From an uncultured Acidimicrobiaceae bacterium (lineage in GTDB: Bacteria; Actinomycetota; Acidimicrobiia; Acidimicrobiales; Bog-793), in assembly GCA_903907185.1 (NCBI GenBank), contig CAIVND010000136.1, forward strand, positions 1-8,367: a stretch of 8,367 nucleotides of DNA. The letters run 5' to 3'. Shown piece after piece: positions 1 to 7,478 of the stretch (its first letter is position 1; every line of letters begins with the position of its first letter). The position numbers and the translations under genes were made by a program. Below the pieces are notes generated by a model. It did no database searches. It was not told the origin of the DNA and was given only the letters and a program-made list of their open reading frames with translations.

Positions 1-824
1 TCAGTCGACGGATCATTCGCGACCGTACGGTGCGCGATGCCACGCGCCTCTCGAGCTTGTGCACGCTTTCGCAGTACGAGAACTAGCTGCATCCTCCAGA
101 GTTCATCGAACGCGAGGCGTCTTCTGGCAGGAAAGACCTCATTCATTGACTCAGGCCGATGGATGTGCAGGAAGGCTGCACTTCGATTGACCAGTTTCAG
201 CTGTTTGCGCACGATCTCTGGGAGCGGGTCAGCGAACACCTTCGCTCGCGAAAGTGCCTCGGTCACATAACGCGTGAGATCGCGCGAAGAGACTCCTGCC
301 TTGGCTGACTGGGGATAGATGGGGATAATTGCGCCGGTCTGATCTCCTACGAGATCAACGATCGGATTCGTCATCTGCAGCTTCGATCGAAAGAGCTCAA
401 CCTTCCCAAAGACGACGACGTCATCTTGTTCGTGGAGCTGATCCTTGCGATAGGGCTGATTAAAAAACGTTACGGTCAGGACACCGCTCTCATCTGCGAT
501 CTCCACGTCAACGATTGAGCGACGGTTGCGCGCTGGACGGGAGCGAATTGAGGTCACCTTCGCCTCAATCATGGACTCCTCTCCTACGACCGCGTCGTTG
601 ATCAACGTTGGGTGCGAACGATCGGCATAGCGGCGCGGATAGTGCATCAAGAGGTCGAGGACACTCACGATCGACATCGCGCCAAGTGCCTTCGCTCGTG
701 CAGGTCCAATTCCGGTGAGCTCGGTGACACTCAGTCGATCGAGCTGAGTCAGACGGCGGCCCGAGCTCGTTGGGTTCTCCTCGAATGATTGAGCGCCTTC
801 GACGGAGTCGGCCTGGCTATTCAA
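1..824 (-). CDS. recG: ATP-dependent DNA helicase RecG, N-terminal part (truncated by window edge)
   Basis: RecG is a monomeric superfamily 2 helicase that remodels stalled replication forks and branched recombination intermediates. The minus-strand frame stays open for 274 codons and runs off the left edge, so roughly the first third of a usual 690-750-residue protein is present. Residues 36-47 read LTGIGPARAKAL, the helix-hairpin-helix-like N-terminal motif, followed by DLLMHYPRRYADR (57-69), a RecG hallmark. Residues about 84-160 form the OB-fold wedge domain (VTVTFFNQPY-like core, then FGKVELFRSKLQMTNP). VFPARRRLAFDELWRMQL (230-247) leads toward the helicase motor, whose motifs lie outside the window. 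The start is inferred: an in-frame TGA lies just upstream, and the first usable codon is TTG at 824. That start overlaps the DAK-gene stop by 8 bp, which suggests translational coupling. No ATG or GTG lies before the conserved region. Identity is secure; the exact start is less so. Confidence 0.93.
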   Translation of the reverse strand, partial: MNSQADSVEGAQSFEENPTSSGRRLTQLDRLSVTELTGIGPARAKALGAMSIVSVLDLLMHYPRRYADRSHPTLINDAVVGEESMIEAKVTSIRSRPARNRRSIVDVEIADESGVLTVTFFNQPYRKDQLHEQDDVVVFGKVELFRSKLQMTNPIVDLVGDQTGAIIPIYPQSAKAGVSSRDLTRYVTEALSRAKVFADPLPEIVRKQLKLVNRSAAFLHIHRPESMNEVFPARRRLAFDELWRMQLVLVLRKRAQAREARGIAHRTVANDPST

Positions 825-2496
825 GTGCCACCATCATCGGTGCATTGGGCTGGCCACCCACAAAGTGTTCGACAACGAGTCGAGGATGTGAGCTCGACAG
901 CGATTCAACGATCTCCTCGATGACCTTTTCCTGTACCCCAATGCCGCTATAGAGCGTTGCGATCTCAAACGCCTCGCGTAACAGCGCCTCAACCAGCTGT
1001 ACCGTCGTTCGACTGAGGTCACTACCAACCGCGACGATCCCGCTTTGATCGAACGCCAAAAAATCTCCCTGAGCAATGGTGTTCTCGCCGATCACAGCGT
1101 CTCGCACCGCTTGAGTGACCTGACCGGTCGCGACAAGGTCGCGGTACTTTCTCATTGAGTTGACATTCTCCGAGGCACCACGGTGTGGATCGAAGTGCAA
1201 CATCACCGAGATCGCCTCGGGAATATTGGCCGTCTCCAACACCTCAATGTGAACCGTCCGCAACATCGCCGCAGCCCGCGCAACCGCCAAAATATTTTTG
1301 TCGTTGGGCAAGATCACAATCTGATCCGCGTCGACCCGGTCGATCGCTGCGAGGATCTCCTGCGTCGAGGGATTCATCGACTGACCACCTTCGACGATGA
1401 CCCCTACGCCGAGAGATTCAAGGATCTCGCGGAGACCCTCGCCATTCGACACCGCCACGACGGCACATAACATGTGCTCGCCTTCTACGTGTGGTGGCGA
1501 ACTCTCTGCGCGTTTATCCACCTCATTGGTGAGCAAACTTCGGACCCATCCCTCTTCGGCGACCTGTTGATCGAGATCAGTCACTCGGATCTCGTAGGGT
1601 CGACCAGCTTCGATCCCGATCTCGATCGCCCGACCAATCTCTGAGGTGTGCAGGTGGCAGTTCCATATTGGCTCTTCGCCGACGATGACCATCGAATCAC
1701 CGATCTCTAGCCAGGCCGATCGAAAATCGATGATCGACGCTGCAGTTGCCTCCAAAAGAAACATCACCTCGTAACTTCTTGGTTTTCCAACCTGAACCGG
1801 ATCACGTACCAATGGTCCACCCGAACCCACGCTCAGGGTCTTGAGCACGCTCTCGGGGAGCGATAGTTCGAGCGCCGCACTGCTCTTGGTGATGACGTTG
1901 ACAAATGCCCCAAAAAGCAGAGTCAACCCTGCACCACCAGCATCTACAACTCCCGCTCGCTCAAGAATTGGGAGCTGAGTGGGGGTCAACCAGAGCGCAT
2001 CGACCGCTGCGAGATAGCTCGCTCGCGCCACCGACTCGAGATCGCCACCGCGGTCGAAATTCGCCGACGCTGCCACCGAACTCGCTGTTGCGACCGAGAG
2101 CATCGTGCCCTCAGTTGGTTCTCCAACTGCAGCCCGCGCTGCCTCGTCTGCCCGCTGCAGCGCGAGCACGAACTCAGCCGCTCCGAAATCTTGAATGCCC
2201 GAAAGTGCCTGGGTAAGTGCCCGCAGCAGCTGGGCCAAGATAATGCCCGAGTTCCCTCGGGCACCAAGAAGTGAACCCTTTGCAATCGCGGCCCCGACCT
2301 CAGCTGGAGATTCACCGGATTCTTGAAGGGTCGCGAGCACCGTATCGATCGTGCAACGCATGTTTGTTCCCGTGTCCCCATCGGGGACCGGAAAGACGTT
2401 GAGTTGGTTGATCGTGGCCTCGAAAGTCACCAGGGCACTCTGAAAAACTGCCATGACCTCTCGAAGGATCGAATTGTCGGCCCTCTCGCTGCTCAT
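817..2496 (-). CDS. DAK2/DhaL-domain protein, FakA/YloV type (probable fatty acid kinase catalytic subunit)
   Basis: The 559-residue protein has the three-part layout of FakA/YloV (Staphylococcus FakA is about 548 residues). An N-terminal DhaL nucleotide-binding domain covers residues about 10-205. It carries LNVFPVPDGDTGTNM (32-46), where D39, D41 and N45 are the expected Mg-ATP ligands, then GARGNSG (78-84), an EGTML segment near 129 and DAGGAG near 190. A middle domain follows (about 225-320, containing CHLHTSEIG), then a C-terminal DegV-like domain to the end. In the known family FakA phosphorylates fatty acids carried by a FakB protein. No fakB lies in this window, so the substrate here is inferred. 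The ATG at 2496 has an AGGGAG ribosome site (2504-2509) 7 bases upstream. The gene lies first in an operon with recG, a DAK-recG pairing common in Actinomycetota and Firmicutes. It is divergent from rpmB across a repeat-bearing leader. Confidence 0.9.
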   Translation of the reverse strand: MSSERADNSILREVMAVFQSALVTFEATINQLNVFPVPDGDTGTNMRCTIDTVLATLQESGESPAEVGAAIAKGSLLGARGNSGIILAQLLRALTQALSGIQDFGAAEFVLALQRADEAARAAVGEPTEGTMLSVATASSVAASANFDRGGDLESVARASYLAAVDALWLTPTQLPILERAGVVDAGGAGLTLLFGAFVNVITKSSAALELSLPESVLKTLSVGSGGPLVRDPVQVGKPRSYEVMFLLEATAASIIDFRSAWLEIGDSMVIVGEEPIWNCHLHTSEIGRAIEIGIEAGRPYEIRVTDLDQQVAEEGWVRSLLTNEVDKRAESSPPHVEGEHMLCAVVAVSNGEGLREILESLGVGVIVEGGQSMNPSTQEILAAIDRVDADQIVILPNDKNILAVARAAAMLRTVHIEVLETANIPEAISVMLHFDPHRGASENVNSMRKYRDLVATGQVTQAVRDAVIGENTIAQGDFLAFDQSGIVAVGSDLSRTTVQLVEALLREAFEIATLYSGIGVQEKVIEEIVESLSSSHPRLVVEHFVGGQPNAPMMVALE

Positions 2497-2523
2497 GGTC
2501 GATCTCCCTCGCCAGAGCGAAAA

Positions 2524-2569
2524 GGAAGCGAGAGGCTAAGGAACGGCAGGCTGGGGAGCGACAGGCTAA
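2524..2569. repeat. Three imperfect 15-16 bp tandem repeats in the DAK-gene leader
   Basis: On the + strand three copies lie head to tail: GGAAGCGAGAGGCTAA (2524-2539), GGAACGGCAGGCTGG (2540-2554) and GGAGCGACAGGCTAA (2555-2569). They share GGA, a central CG and AGGCT at fixed spacing. On the minus strand, which is the DAK sense strand, they are pyrimidine-rich and end about 27 bases before the DAK start codon. They would therefore lie in the mRNA leader or promoter-proximal DNA. The role is unknown; iterated regulator binding or a simple slippage-derived duplication are both possible. Confidence 0.6.
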
Positions 2570-2635
2570 TGATTGACGGGGCCAATCCGCATCGCCTCTT
2601 GGCTACGCAGCGGTTCCAAGCGGTGTGCAGTGCCA

Positions 2636-2660
2636 TTGGCAAGGATGGTATCCTTGCCAA
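2636..2660. repeat. Perfect 25-bp inverted repeat (11-bp arms, 3-bp centre), candidate operator
   Basis: TTGGCAAGGAT (2636-2646) and ATCCTTGCCAA (2650-2660) are exact reverse complements around a GGT centre. The element lies between divergent rpmB and the DAK gene, about 90 bp upstream of the rpmB start and 140 bp upstream of the DAK start. It has no T-run on either side, and no gene ends here, so a terminator is unlikely. Its size and symmetry fit an operator for a dimeric or tetrameric regulator, or an RNA hairpin in one of the leaders. No regulator is identified. Confidence 0.6.
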
Positions 2661-2748
2661 CCGGCCATCGGGGCAGATCTGAGACAGACGCTCGGTGGCA
2701 GTTGTGTGTCGAGGGCATACAAATTTCGAGTGAGGTGGCGGGTTCATC

Positions 2749-2970
2749 ATGGCAGCGGTTTGTGAGATCTGTGGGAAGCATCCCGGTTTTGGTATGAACG
2801 TGTCACACTCGCACCGACGCACCAAGCGCCGTTGGAATCCAAATATCCAGCGCGTCCGGGCGGTAGTGAACGGATCGAATAAGCGGGTCAACGTCTGCAC
2901 CTCCTGCATCCGCGCCGGCAAGATCACCAAACCGTTGCGACGCACCTTCAGCTCACAGGCAAACTCCTAA
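2749..2970 (+). CDS. rpmB: 50S ribosomal protein bL28, zinc-binding (C+) form
   Basis: bL28 is a small basic protein of the large ribosomal subunit. The 73-residue product opens with AAVCEICGKHPGFGMNVSHSHRRTKRRWNPN, the conserved bL28 core, followed by an RVRAVVNGSNKRVNVCTSC segment. C5 and C8 pair with C50 and C53 to give the four-cysteine zinc ribbon of the C+ form, as opposed to the cysteine-free paralogues made under zinc limitation. The start ATG is preceded by a purine-rich GAGGTGG site (2732-2738). The gene stands alone on the + strand, divergent from the DAK-recG operon and convergent with thiL. A TACAAAT stretch at 2718-2724 might be part of its promoter, but I see no clear -35 partner. 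The length is slightly above the usual 60-65 residues because of a short C-terminal tail. Confidence 0.95.
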   Translation: MAAVCEICGKHPGFGMNVSHSHRRTKRRWNPNIQRVRAVVNGSNKRVNVCTSCIRAGKITKPLRRTFSSQANS

Positions 2971-2991
2971 CCCAGCGTCTCCTAGTAATGA

Positions 2992-3012
2992 CCTCGGAAC
3001 TGCACACCGAGG
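2992..3012. terminator. Possible weak bidirectional terminator hairpin between rpmB and thiL
   Basis: CCTCGG (2992-2997) and CCGAGG (3007-3012) form a perfect 6-bp stem with a 9-base loop, in the 53-bp gap between two converging genes. The position suits a shared terminator. There is no T-tract on either strand and the stem is short, so this is a weak call. Confidence 0.25.
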
Positions 3013-3023
3013 GTCGCTGAAAG

Positions 3024-3968
3024 CTACTGCGGTTCGAGATTCGAAAGTGTTGACGAGTTCAGCTGGTGCCGATAGGTACGAGATTCGACTGCCTCTCCCA
3101 TCAGACTCACCGCGGCTTTTCCTTCAACGATCGATCCAATGCGAAGTGGCGGAACGAGATCGTGCGCTAAAAAACTCTGCTCAAGATTCATGTGAGTGGG
3201 CGCAGTTACCAAGAGCTCGTAGTCCTCTCCGCCATTGATTGCCTCTTCGGCGGTGGCACCCTGTGCACAGGGGACCACGTCAAGAGCAACATGGACCGAT
3301 GAGGCCTCGGCGAGGTGGAGACAAGACTGTGCAAATCCATCTGAACAGTCGATCATTGCATGCACACCGAGAGAGCCCAGGAGCTGTCCCTCCTTTGCAC
3401 GGGCCAACGGTCGCCGATGTGCCTGGCTGATGCTTCCGCTCGCTCGGTGATGAGCCTGCAGGGCACGCAGCCCAGCTGCTGATGAGCCAAGTGGACCGGT
3501 TACATAAAGTGAATCGCCAACACGTGCTCCCGATCGACGCACCGGCTCCTGCTCACACTCGCCGATCGCGCAGACTGAGATAACCAGTGTTGATCCGCCG
3601 GTGATATCTCCACCAACTACCGAACACCCATAGAGTTCGGCGGCCTCGCCGACACCCTCCATAATTTCAACGATCTGTCTCTCGCTTGCGCCAGCGATCC
3701 CAACGACAACCGCACGGGTAGTTCCTCCCATCGCCGCAATGTCACTGACATTCACCCCAACCGCCTTGTAGCCCATGTCGGAGAAGGAGCACCACCGCCG
3801 ATCCATGTGCACACCTTCAACGAGGAGATCGATCGAGACGAGTGGCTGATGAAGCGACGCAATGAGCGCTGCATCATCGCCCGACCAGATCTGGCCATCA
3901 GGGGCCGGTCCGTGACGTCGCGTGAGATATTCGACAACCTCAAGCTCCCCCTGAAAGTGGTCGTTCAC
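3024..3968 (-). CDS. thiL: Thiamine-monophosphate kinase ThiL
   Basis: ThiL uses ATP to phosphorylate thiamine monophosphate to thiamine diphosphate, the last step of cofactor synthesis. Numbering from the GTG at 3968 (314 residues, near the usual 310-330), the motifs are GELEVVEYL (7-15), the metal-binding GDD (30-32), DLLVEGVHMD (47-56), YKAVGVNVSDIAAMGG (67-82), VVGGD (117-121), DCSDG (207-211) and NGGEDYEL (245-252). All are in family order. The frame stays open upstream to a TTG at 4055, which would add 29 unconserved residues. GTG 3968 is preferred because it places the GE(L/F) motif at residue 7, as in known ThiL proteins, but its GGGGGA tract is immediately adjacent to the codon, so initiation could be unusual or leaderless. 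An Asp normally found five residues after the SDG aspartate is Ser here (residue 215). The segment before GGEDYE is also shorter than usual. No TPP riboswitch is evident upstream. Confidence 0.9.
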   Translation of the reverse strand: MNDHFQGELEVVEYLTRRHGPAPDGQIWSGDDAALIASLHQPLVSIDLLVEGVHMDRRWCSFSDMGYKAVGVNVSDIAAMGGTTRAVVVGIAGASERQIVEIMEGVGEAAELYGCSVVGGDITGGSTLVISVCAIGECEQEPVRRSGARVGDSLYVTGPLGSSAAGLRALQAHHRASGSISQAHRRPLARAKEGQLLGSLGVHAMIDCSDGFAQSCLHLAEASSVHVALDVVPCAQGATAEEAINGGEDYELLVTAPTHMNLEQSFLAHDLVPPLRIGSIVEGKAAVSLMGEAVESRTYRHQLNSSTLSNLEPQ

Positions 3969-4238
3969 TCCCCCAAGGGTAACGGTTAACCCCCAACTTG
4001 ACGATTCGACAAACCCCGCAAAGGTGACAAAAATCGCAGGTCGGAGAGTTCCCAAAGGAGCCAGACTTCTTCACTTGCGCAATCGGATGAACGGAGCGTC
4101 AACTAAGGGTAAATGTCCTTGTTATCGTAAGGGTCTGAGTCCGCGGGGGGCGTGACCAGCAAACTAGGCAAAATCATCCACAACTTCTACGATGGACCCA
4201 GATCTCGCCACTCGTGAGATAGAGAAAAGGATCACACA

Positions 4239-6038
4239 ATGCCGCCCACCAAACACAAAGAACTTCTCGCATGGGTAGACGAATTTGCGGAGCTCGCTGA
4301 GCCCGCAGAGATCTACTGGTGTGACGGAACAGCAGAGGAATACGATCGCCTCTGCGCTCTGTTGGTTGAACAGGGCACCTTTACAAAGCTCTCCGAGGCA
4401 AAGCGACCGAACAGCTACTGGGCCCGTTCAGACACTCGCGATGTTGCCCGAGTAGAGCAACGAACCTACGTCTGCCCGACTGATCCAGAAGACGCTGGAC
4501 CGAATAACAACTGGATGGAACCGAACGAGATGCGCGACATCTTGAAGGGTCTGTTCAAAGGATCGATGCACGGACGAACGATGTACGTTGTTCCCTTCTC
4601 GATGGGACCACTTGGCTCGCCCATTGCAAAGATCGGCGTCGAGATTACCGACTCTCCCTACGTTGCGGTCAGCCTCAAGATCATGACCCGCATGGGAAAT
4701 GCCGTACTTGAGGTTCTTGGCGACGATGGCGAGTTCATCCCCTGTCTTCACTCGGTCGGTGCCCCACTCGAAGAGGGCGAAGTCGACGTGCCGTGGCCCT
4801 GCAATCCGGACAACCTCTACATCTCGCACTTCCCAGAGACTCGCGAGATCTGGTCCTTCGGCTCTGGCTATGGCGGCAACGCTCTTTTGGGAAAGAAGTG
4901 TCTTGCACTTCGTATCGCGTCCGCTCAGGCACGCGATGAGGGTTGGCTCGCCGAACACATGCTGATTTTGAAGTTGACCTCACCCAAGGGTGAGGTTCGC
5001 TACATCACGGGTGCATTCCCCTCGGCCTGCGGCAAGACCAACCTTGCAATGTTGATCCCGACCCTTCCCGAATGGAAGGTCGAGACCATCGGCGACGATA
5101 TCTGCTGGATGAAGATCGGCCCCGATGGCACGCTCCGCGCAATCAACCCCGAGTCGGGATTCTTTGGTGTCGCACCAGGAACAAACATGGAGACGAACCC
5201 GAACGCCATCTTGACTCTCGCGGCAAACGCGATCTTTACCAACACTGCGCTTACCGACGATGGCGACGTCTGGTGGGAGGACCTCACCAAGGAGTCCCCC
5301 GCGCATCTCACGGACTGGACCGGAAACGACTGGACCCCTGAATCGACAACTCCGGCGGCACATCCAAACTCCAGGTTCACCGCCTATGCAAGCCAAGATC
5401 CAGCGATCGCCGCGGAGTGGGACGACCCGGAGGGTGTGCCGATCTCAGCGATCATGTTCGGTGGGCGCAGAGCCTCAACCATTCCGCTCGTTAATGAGGC
5501 GTTCGACTGGGAACATGGCGTCTTCCTCGGTTCGATGATGGCCTCAGAGACCACCGCTGCTGCCGCTGGTGCTGTTGGCAACCTGCGACGTGACCCCTTT
5601 GCCATGCTCCCCTTCTGCGGCTACAACATGGCTGACTATTGGGCGCACTGGCTCTCGTTCGCGCAGCGGATGGACACGGACAAACTCCCCAAGATCTACT
5701 ACGTCAACTGGTTCCGCAAGAGCGAGGATGGCAAGTTCCTCTGGCCAGGCTTTGGTGAGAACGCTCGGGTACTTGAGTGGATCTTTGAGCGCTGTGCAGG
5801 TCGAGGCGAGGCGATAGCAACCCCAATCGGAAACCTCCCAGCCCCTGGCGCGATCAGCACCGAGGGACTCAATGTCTCCTCGGATGACATGGCGGAGCTC
5901 CTCAAGGTCAACATCGATGAATGGAAGACCGAGGTTCCTCTTGTGCGCGAGTACTTTGACACCTTTGGCAAGCACGTTCCCGGTGCGGTCACTGACGAAC
6001 TCGATGCTCTCGAGGAGCGACTCAACACCGCTTCGTAG
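4239..6038 (+). CDS. pckG: Phosphoenolpyruvate carboxykinase (GTP)
   Basis: This cytosolic enzyme interconverts oxaloacetate plus GTP with phosphoenolpyruvate, GDP and CO2, in gluconeogenesis or anaplerosis. The 599-residue length is typical of the GTP class. Visible active-site features include the P-loop FPSACGKTN (260-268) with reactive Cys264 and the kinase-2 segment ETIGDD (282-287). The Mn ligands expected from vertebrate PEPCK spacing fall on K220, H240 and D287. The substrate-binding GGRR lies at 408-411. The guanine pocket phenylalanines F492, F500 and F505 sit within NWFRKSEDGKFLWPGF, with the same 8- and 5-residue spacing as the vertebrate enzyme. The lid region is AAAGAVGNLRRDPFAM. 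The ATG is supported by AAGGA (4227-4231) 7 bases upstream. The gene is monocistronic, divergent from thiL and convergent with the MFS gene, with 14 bp between stop codons. The 5' gap shows no promoter I would commit to. Confidence 0.98.
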   Translation: MPPTKHKELLAWVDEFAELAEPAEIYWCDGTAEEYDRLCALLVEQGTFTKLSEAKRPNSYWARSDTRDVARVEQRTYVCPTDPEDAGPNNNWMEPNEMRDILKGLFKGSMHGRTMYVVPFSMGPLGSPIAKIGVEITDSPYVAVSLKIMTRMGNAVLEVLGDDGEFIPCLHSVGAPLEEGEVDVPWPCNPDNLYISHFPETREIWSFGSGYGGNALLGKKCLALRIASAQARDEGWLAEHMLILKLTSPKGEVRYITGAFPSACGKTNLAMLIPTLPEWKVETIGDDICWMKIGPDGTLRAINPESGFFGVAPGTNMETNPNAILTLAANAIFTNTALTDDGDVWWEDLTKESPAHLTDWTGNDWTPESTTPAAHPNSRFTAYASQDPAIAAEWDDPEGVPISAIMFGGRRASTIPLVNEAFDWEHGVFLGSMMASETTAAAAGAVGNLRRDPFAMLPFCGYNMADYWAHWLSFAQRMDTDKLPKIYYVNWFRKSEDGKFLWPGFGENARVLEWIFERCAGRGEAIATPIGNLPAPGAISTEGLNVSSDDMAELLKVNIDEWKTEVPLVREYFDTFGKHVPGAVTDELDALEERLNTAS

Positions 6039-6052
6039 TTGCTGCTTGGGCG

Positions 6053-7360
6053 CTAGTTGCCCTCCAAGCGGTGCGGCTCAACGTCACTACGATCAGCAAG
6101 TTCACGCTGTCTCGGTCCACTTGTCACATAGACGAGGAGCCCGAGGACGCAGGTAATTGCAACGATGCCGTCGCCGATGCGGAGTGGCACCGGCGCAAGG
6201 ACGCCAACGAGCGCAGCGAGCACCCACATCAACTGAAGGCGCGTCTCAATTCGCCCGAACGTCCGTCCAAGAAGTGCTGGCGGGACGTTGATCTGCACGA
6301 TCGAATCGAGAGCGGCCTTCGCGGCGGTTGGTCCAATTCCAACGACAAAGGTCAACGCGATCTGCGCCCAGCGGCCATTCACAAGACCCGCACAGAGTGC
6401 GCCTACTGCAATGAGACACAGCGCAAGGATGATGATCTTTCGCTCCGTGAAAAAACGACGAAGACGGGGAACGAGGATCGAGCCAAGGAGCGATCCTGCC
6501 CCGCTCGCAACGAGGAGCGCACCAAACCACCAGGTCGCCGCGTGCTCACGTCGAAGTGCGAAGGCAAGAAAAAATGCAACGTAGCCAACGCAGCCTCTGG
6601 CCACGGACATCGCGTTTACGGCCCCGAGCACGCCACCGGAGTAGACCGGGAGCCCAAGACGTCGTCGCTCATATGCGACCTCGCTGTAAGTCGCATGACG
6701 CTGATCGCCCTCGATCGAAGCTTGCGTAACACGCTTTGGTCGAGGCAGTCGAAGCGCGCTCACCGTCGCCGCACCAAACATCACGACCGCGAGGCGCAGT
6801 ACCCAAGGTGCACCAAGCTTTAAGAGGCCAAGCCCAAACGGCATCACGGCGAAACCTGCCAACGAGGCAAGAACCGCCAGTTTCGCGTTTGTGCTGGCGA
6901 GATCATCTCCGTGAGCAACCATCTGTGGCACGAGTGCAGCCCGCGCCACGACGTACAACTTCGCGAGCACCAAGACTACGAACGCCTCAGGGAACAGCAG
7001 TACATCGTGGATATTTCGGGCCATCCCAATGCAGATCAACGCAGAGCCACCATTTGCGATCGCCACACTTGTTCGACGGGCCTGTCGGCCGCGATCTAGG
7101 AGTGGGCTGAGCGCGGGACCAACAAGTGCAAAGGGTGCGATCGTGAGCACCAAATAGAGAAGAACCCTGCTCTTTGCTGCATTGGGCGAGATGGAAAAGA
7201 AGAGGGACCCTGCGAGTGAGATCGCGATCAGGCCGCTGCCCATCGCTTGAAAGACATGCACCAGTGCAAGTCGCCCAAATGGTTGGCTCTGGTCAAAGAG
7301 ACTTGCTAGTGCACCGTGCACGCCCTGAAAAATCTGCTTGTGCGGGCGATGTTTCAACAT
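6053..7360 (-). CDS. MFS transporter, MFS_3/EntS-like
   Basis: A 435-residue integral membrane protein with two halves. Hydrophobic segments lie near residues 31-56, 66-88, 98-115, 121-145, 159-182, 185-203, then 241-268, 277-297, 308-327, 332-352, 375-391 and 396-413, giving about 12 helices. The first half carries a loop 2-3 motif A-like stretch, GPALSPLLDRGRQARR (81-96). The equivalent in the second half is SLLGSILVPRLRRF (290-303). The segment QINVPPALLGRTFGRIET (356-373) resembles the conserved VPP-x-x-x-GRxFG element of the MFS_3 / enterobactin-exporter-like group, so export of a small molecule is the likeliest role. The substrate cannot be read from sequence. The ATG at 7360 follows GGAG four bases upstream. 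The gene is transcribed alone, divergent from the RAM-domain gene across 118 bp, and its 3' end nearly abuts pckG. Confidence 0.85.
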   Translation of the reverse strand: MLKHRPHKQIFQGVHGALASLFDQSQPFGRLALVHVFQAMGSGLIAISLAGSLFFSISPNAAKSRVLLYLVLTIAPFALVGPALSPLLDRGRQARRTSVAIANGGSALICIGMARNIHDVLLFPEAFVVLVLAKLYVVARAALVPQMVAHGDDLASTNAKLAVLASLAGFAVMPFGLGLLKLGAPWVLRLAVVMFGAATVSALRLPRPKRVTQASIEGDQRHATYSEVAYERRRLGLPVYSGGVLGAVNAMSVARGCVGYVAFFLAFALRREHAATWWFGALLVASGAGSLLGSILVPRLRRFFTERKIIILALCLIAVGALCAGLVNGRWAQIALTFVVGIGPTAAKAALDSIVQINVPPALLGRTFGRIETRLQLMWVLAALVGVLAPVPLRIGDGIVAITCVLGLLVYVTSGPRQRELADRSDVEPHRLEGN

Positions 7361-7478
7361 TTAGCTCCAATGGTACGAGTATTGCGTCAGAAAGGACGGA
7401 AGTTACCGAAGGCTCGCCATGAGCGGCAGATCTTGACTACCGTTACATCTCGAACTGGCGATTTCCCCGAGGAGTCAA

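Noticed and set aside
37..270. Short + strand open frame at the left edge
   Set aside because: It is antisense to well-conserved recG coding sequence and is Arg/Ser-rich shadow translation.
2493..2945. 150-codon minus-strand open frame covering rpmB and the intergenic repeats
   Set aside because: It is antisense to rpmB and its low-complexity Leu/Ser/Pro stretch is just the translated tandem repeat; no homology-like pattern seen.
4203..4221. ATCTC...GAGAT inverted repeat just upstream of the pckG ribosome site
   Set aside because: Only a 5-bp stem with a 9-base loop; too weak to claim as an operator or attenuator.
3969..4238. Possible TPP riboswitch or promoter elements between thiL and pckG
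   Set aside because: Neither strand shows the conserved TPP-riboswitch core. The GTCTGAGTCC stretch on the + strand lacks the partner elements. TATCGT (4123-4128) and TAGGCA (4165-4170) resemble -10 boxes but have no credible -35 at proper spacing.
4428..4958. Long minus-strand open frame of 176 codons inside pckG
   Set aside because: It lies wholly antisense to a clear PEPCK coding sequence and its translation shows no family motif; it is a codon-bias shadow.
6071..6823. 250-codon + strand open frame opposite the MFS gene
   Set aside because: The translation is highly charged and lacks any domain pattern, while the minus strand encodes a coherent 12-helix transporter.
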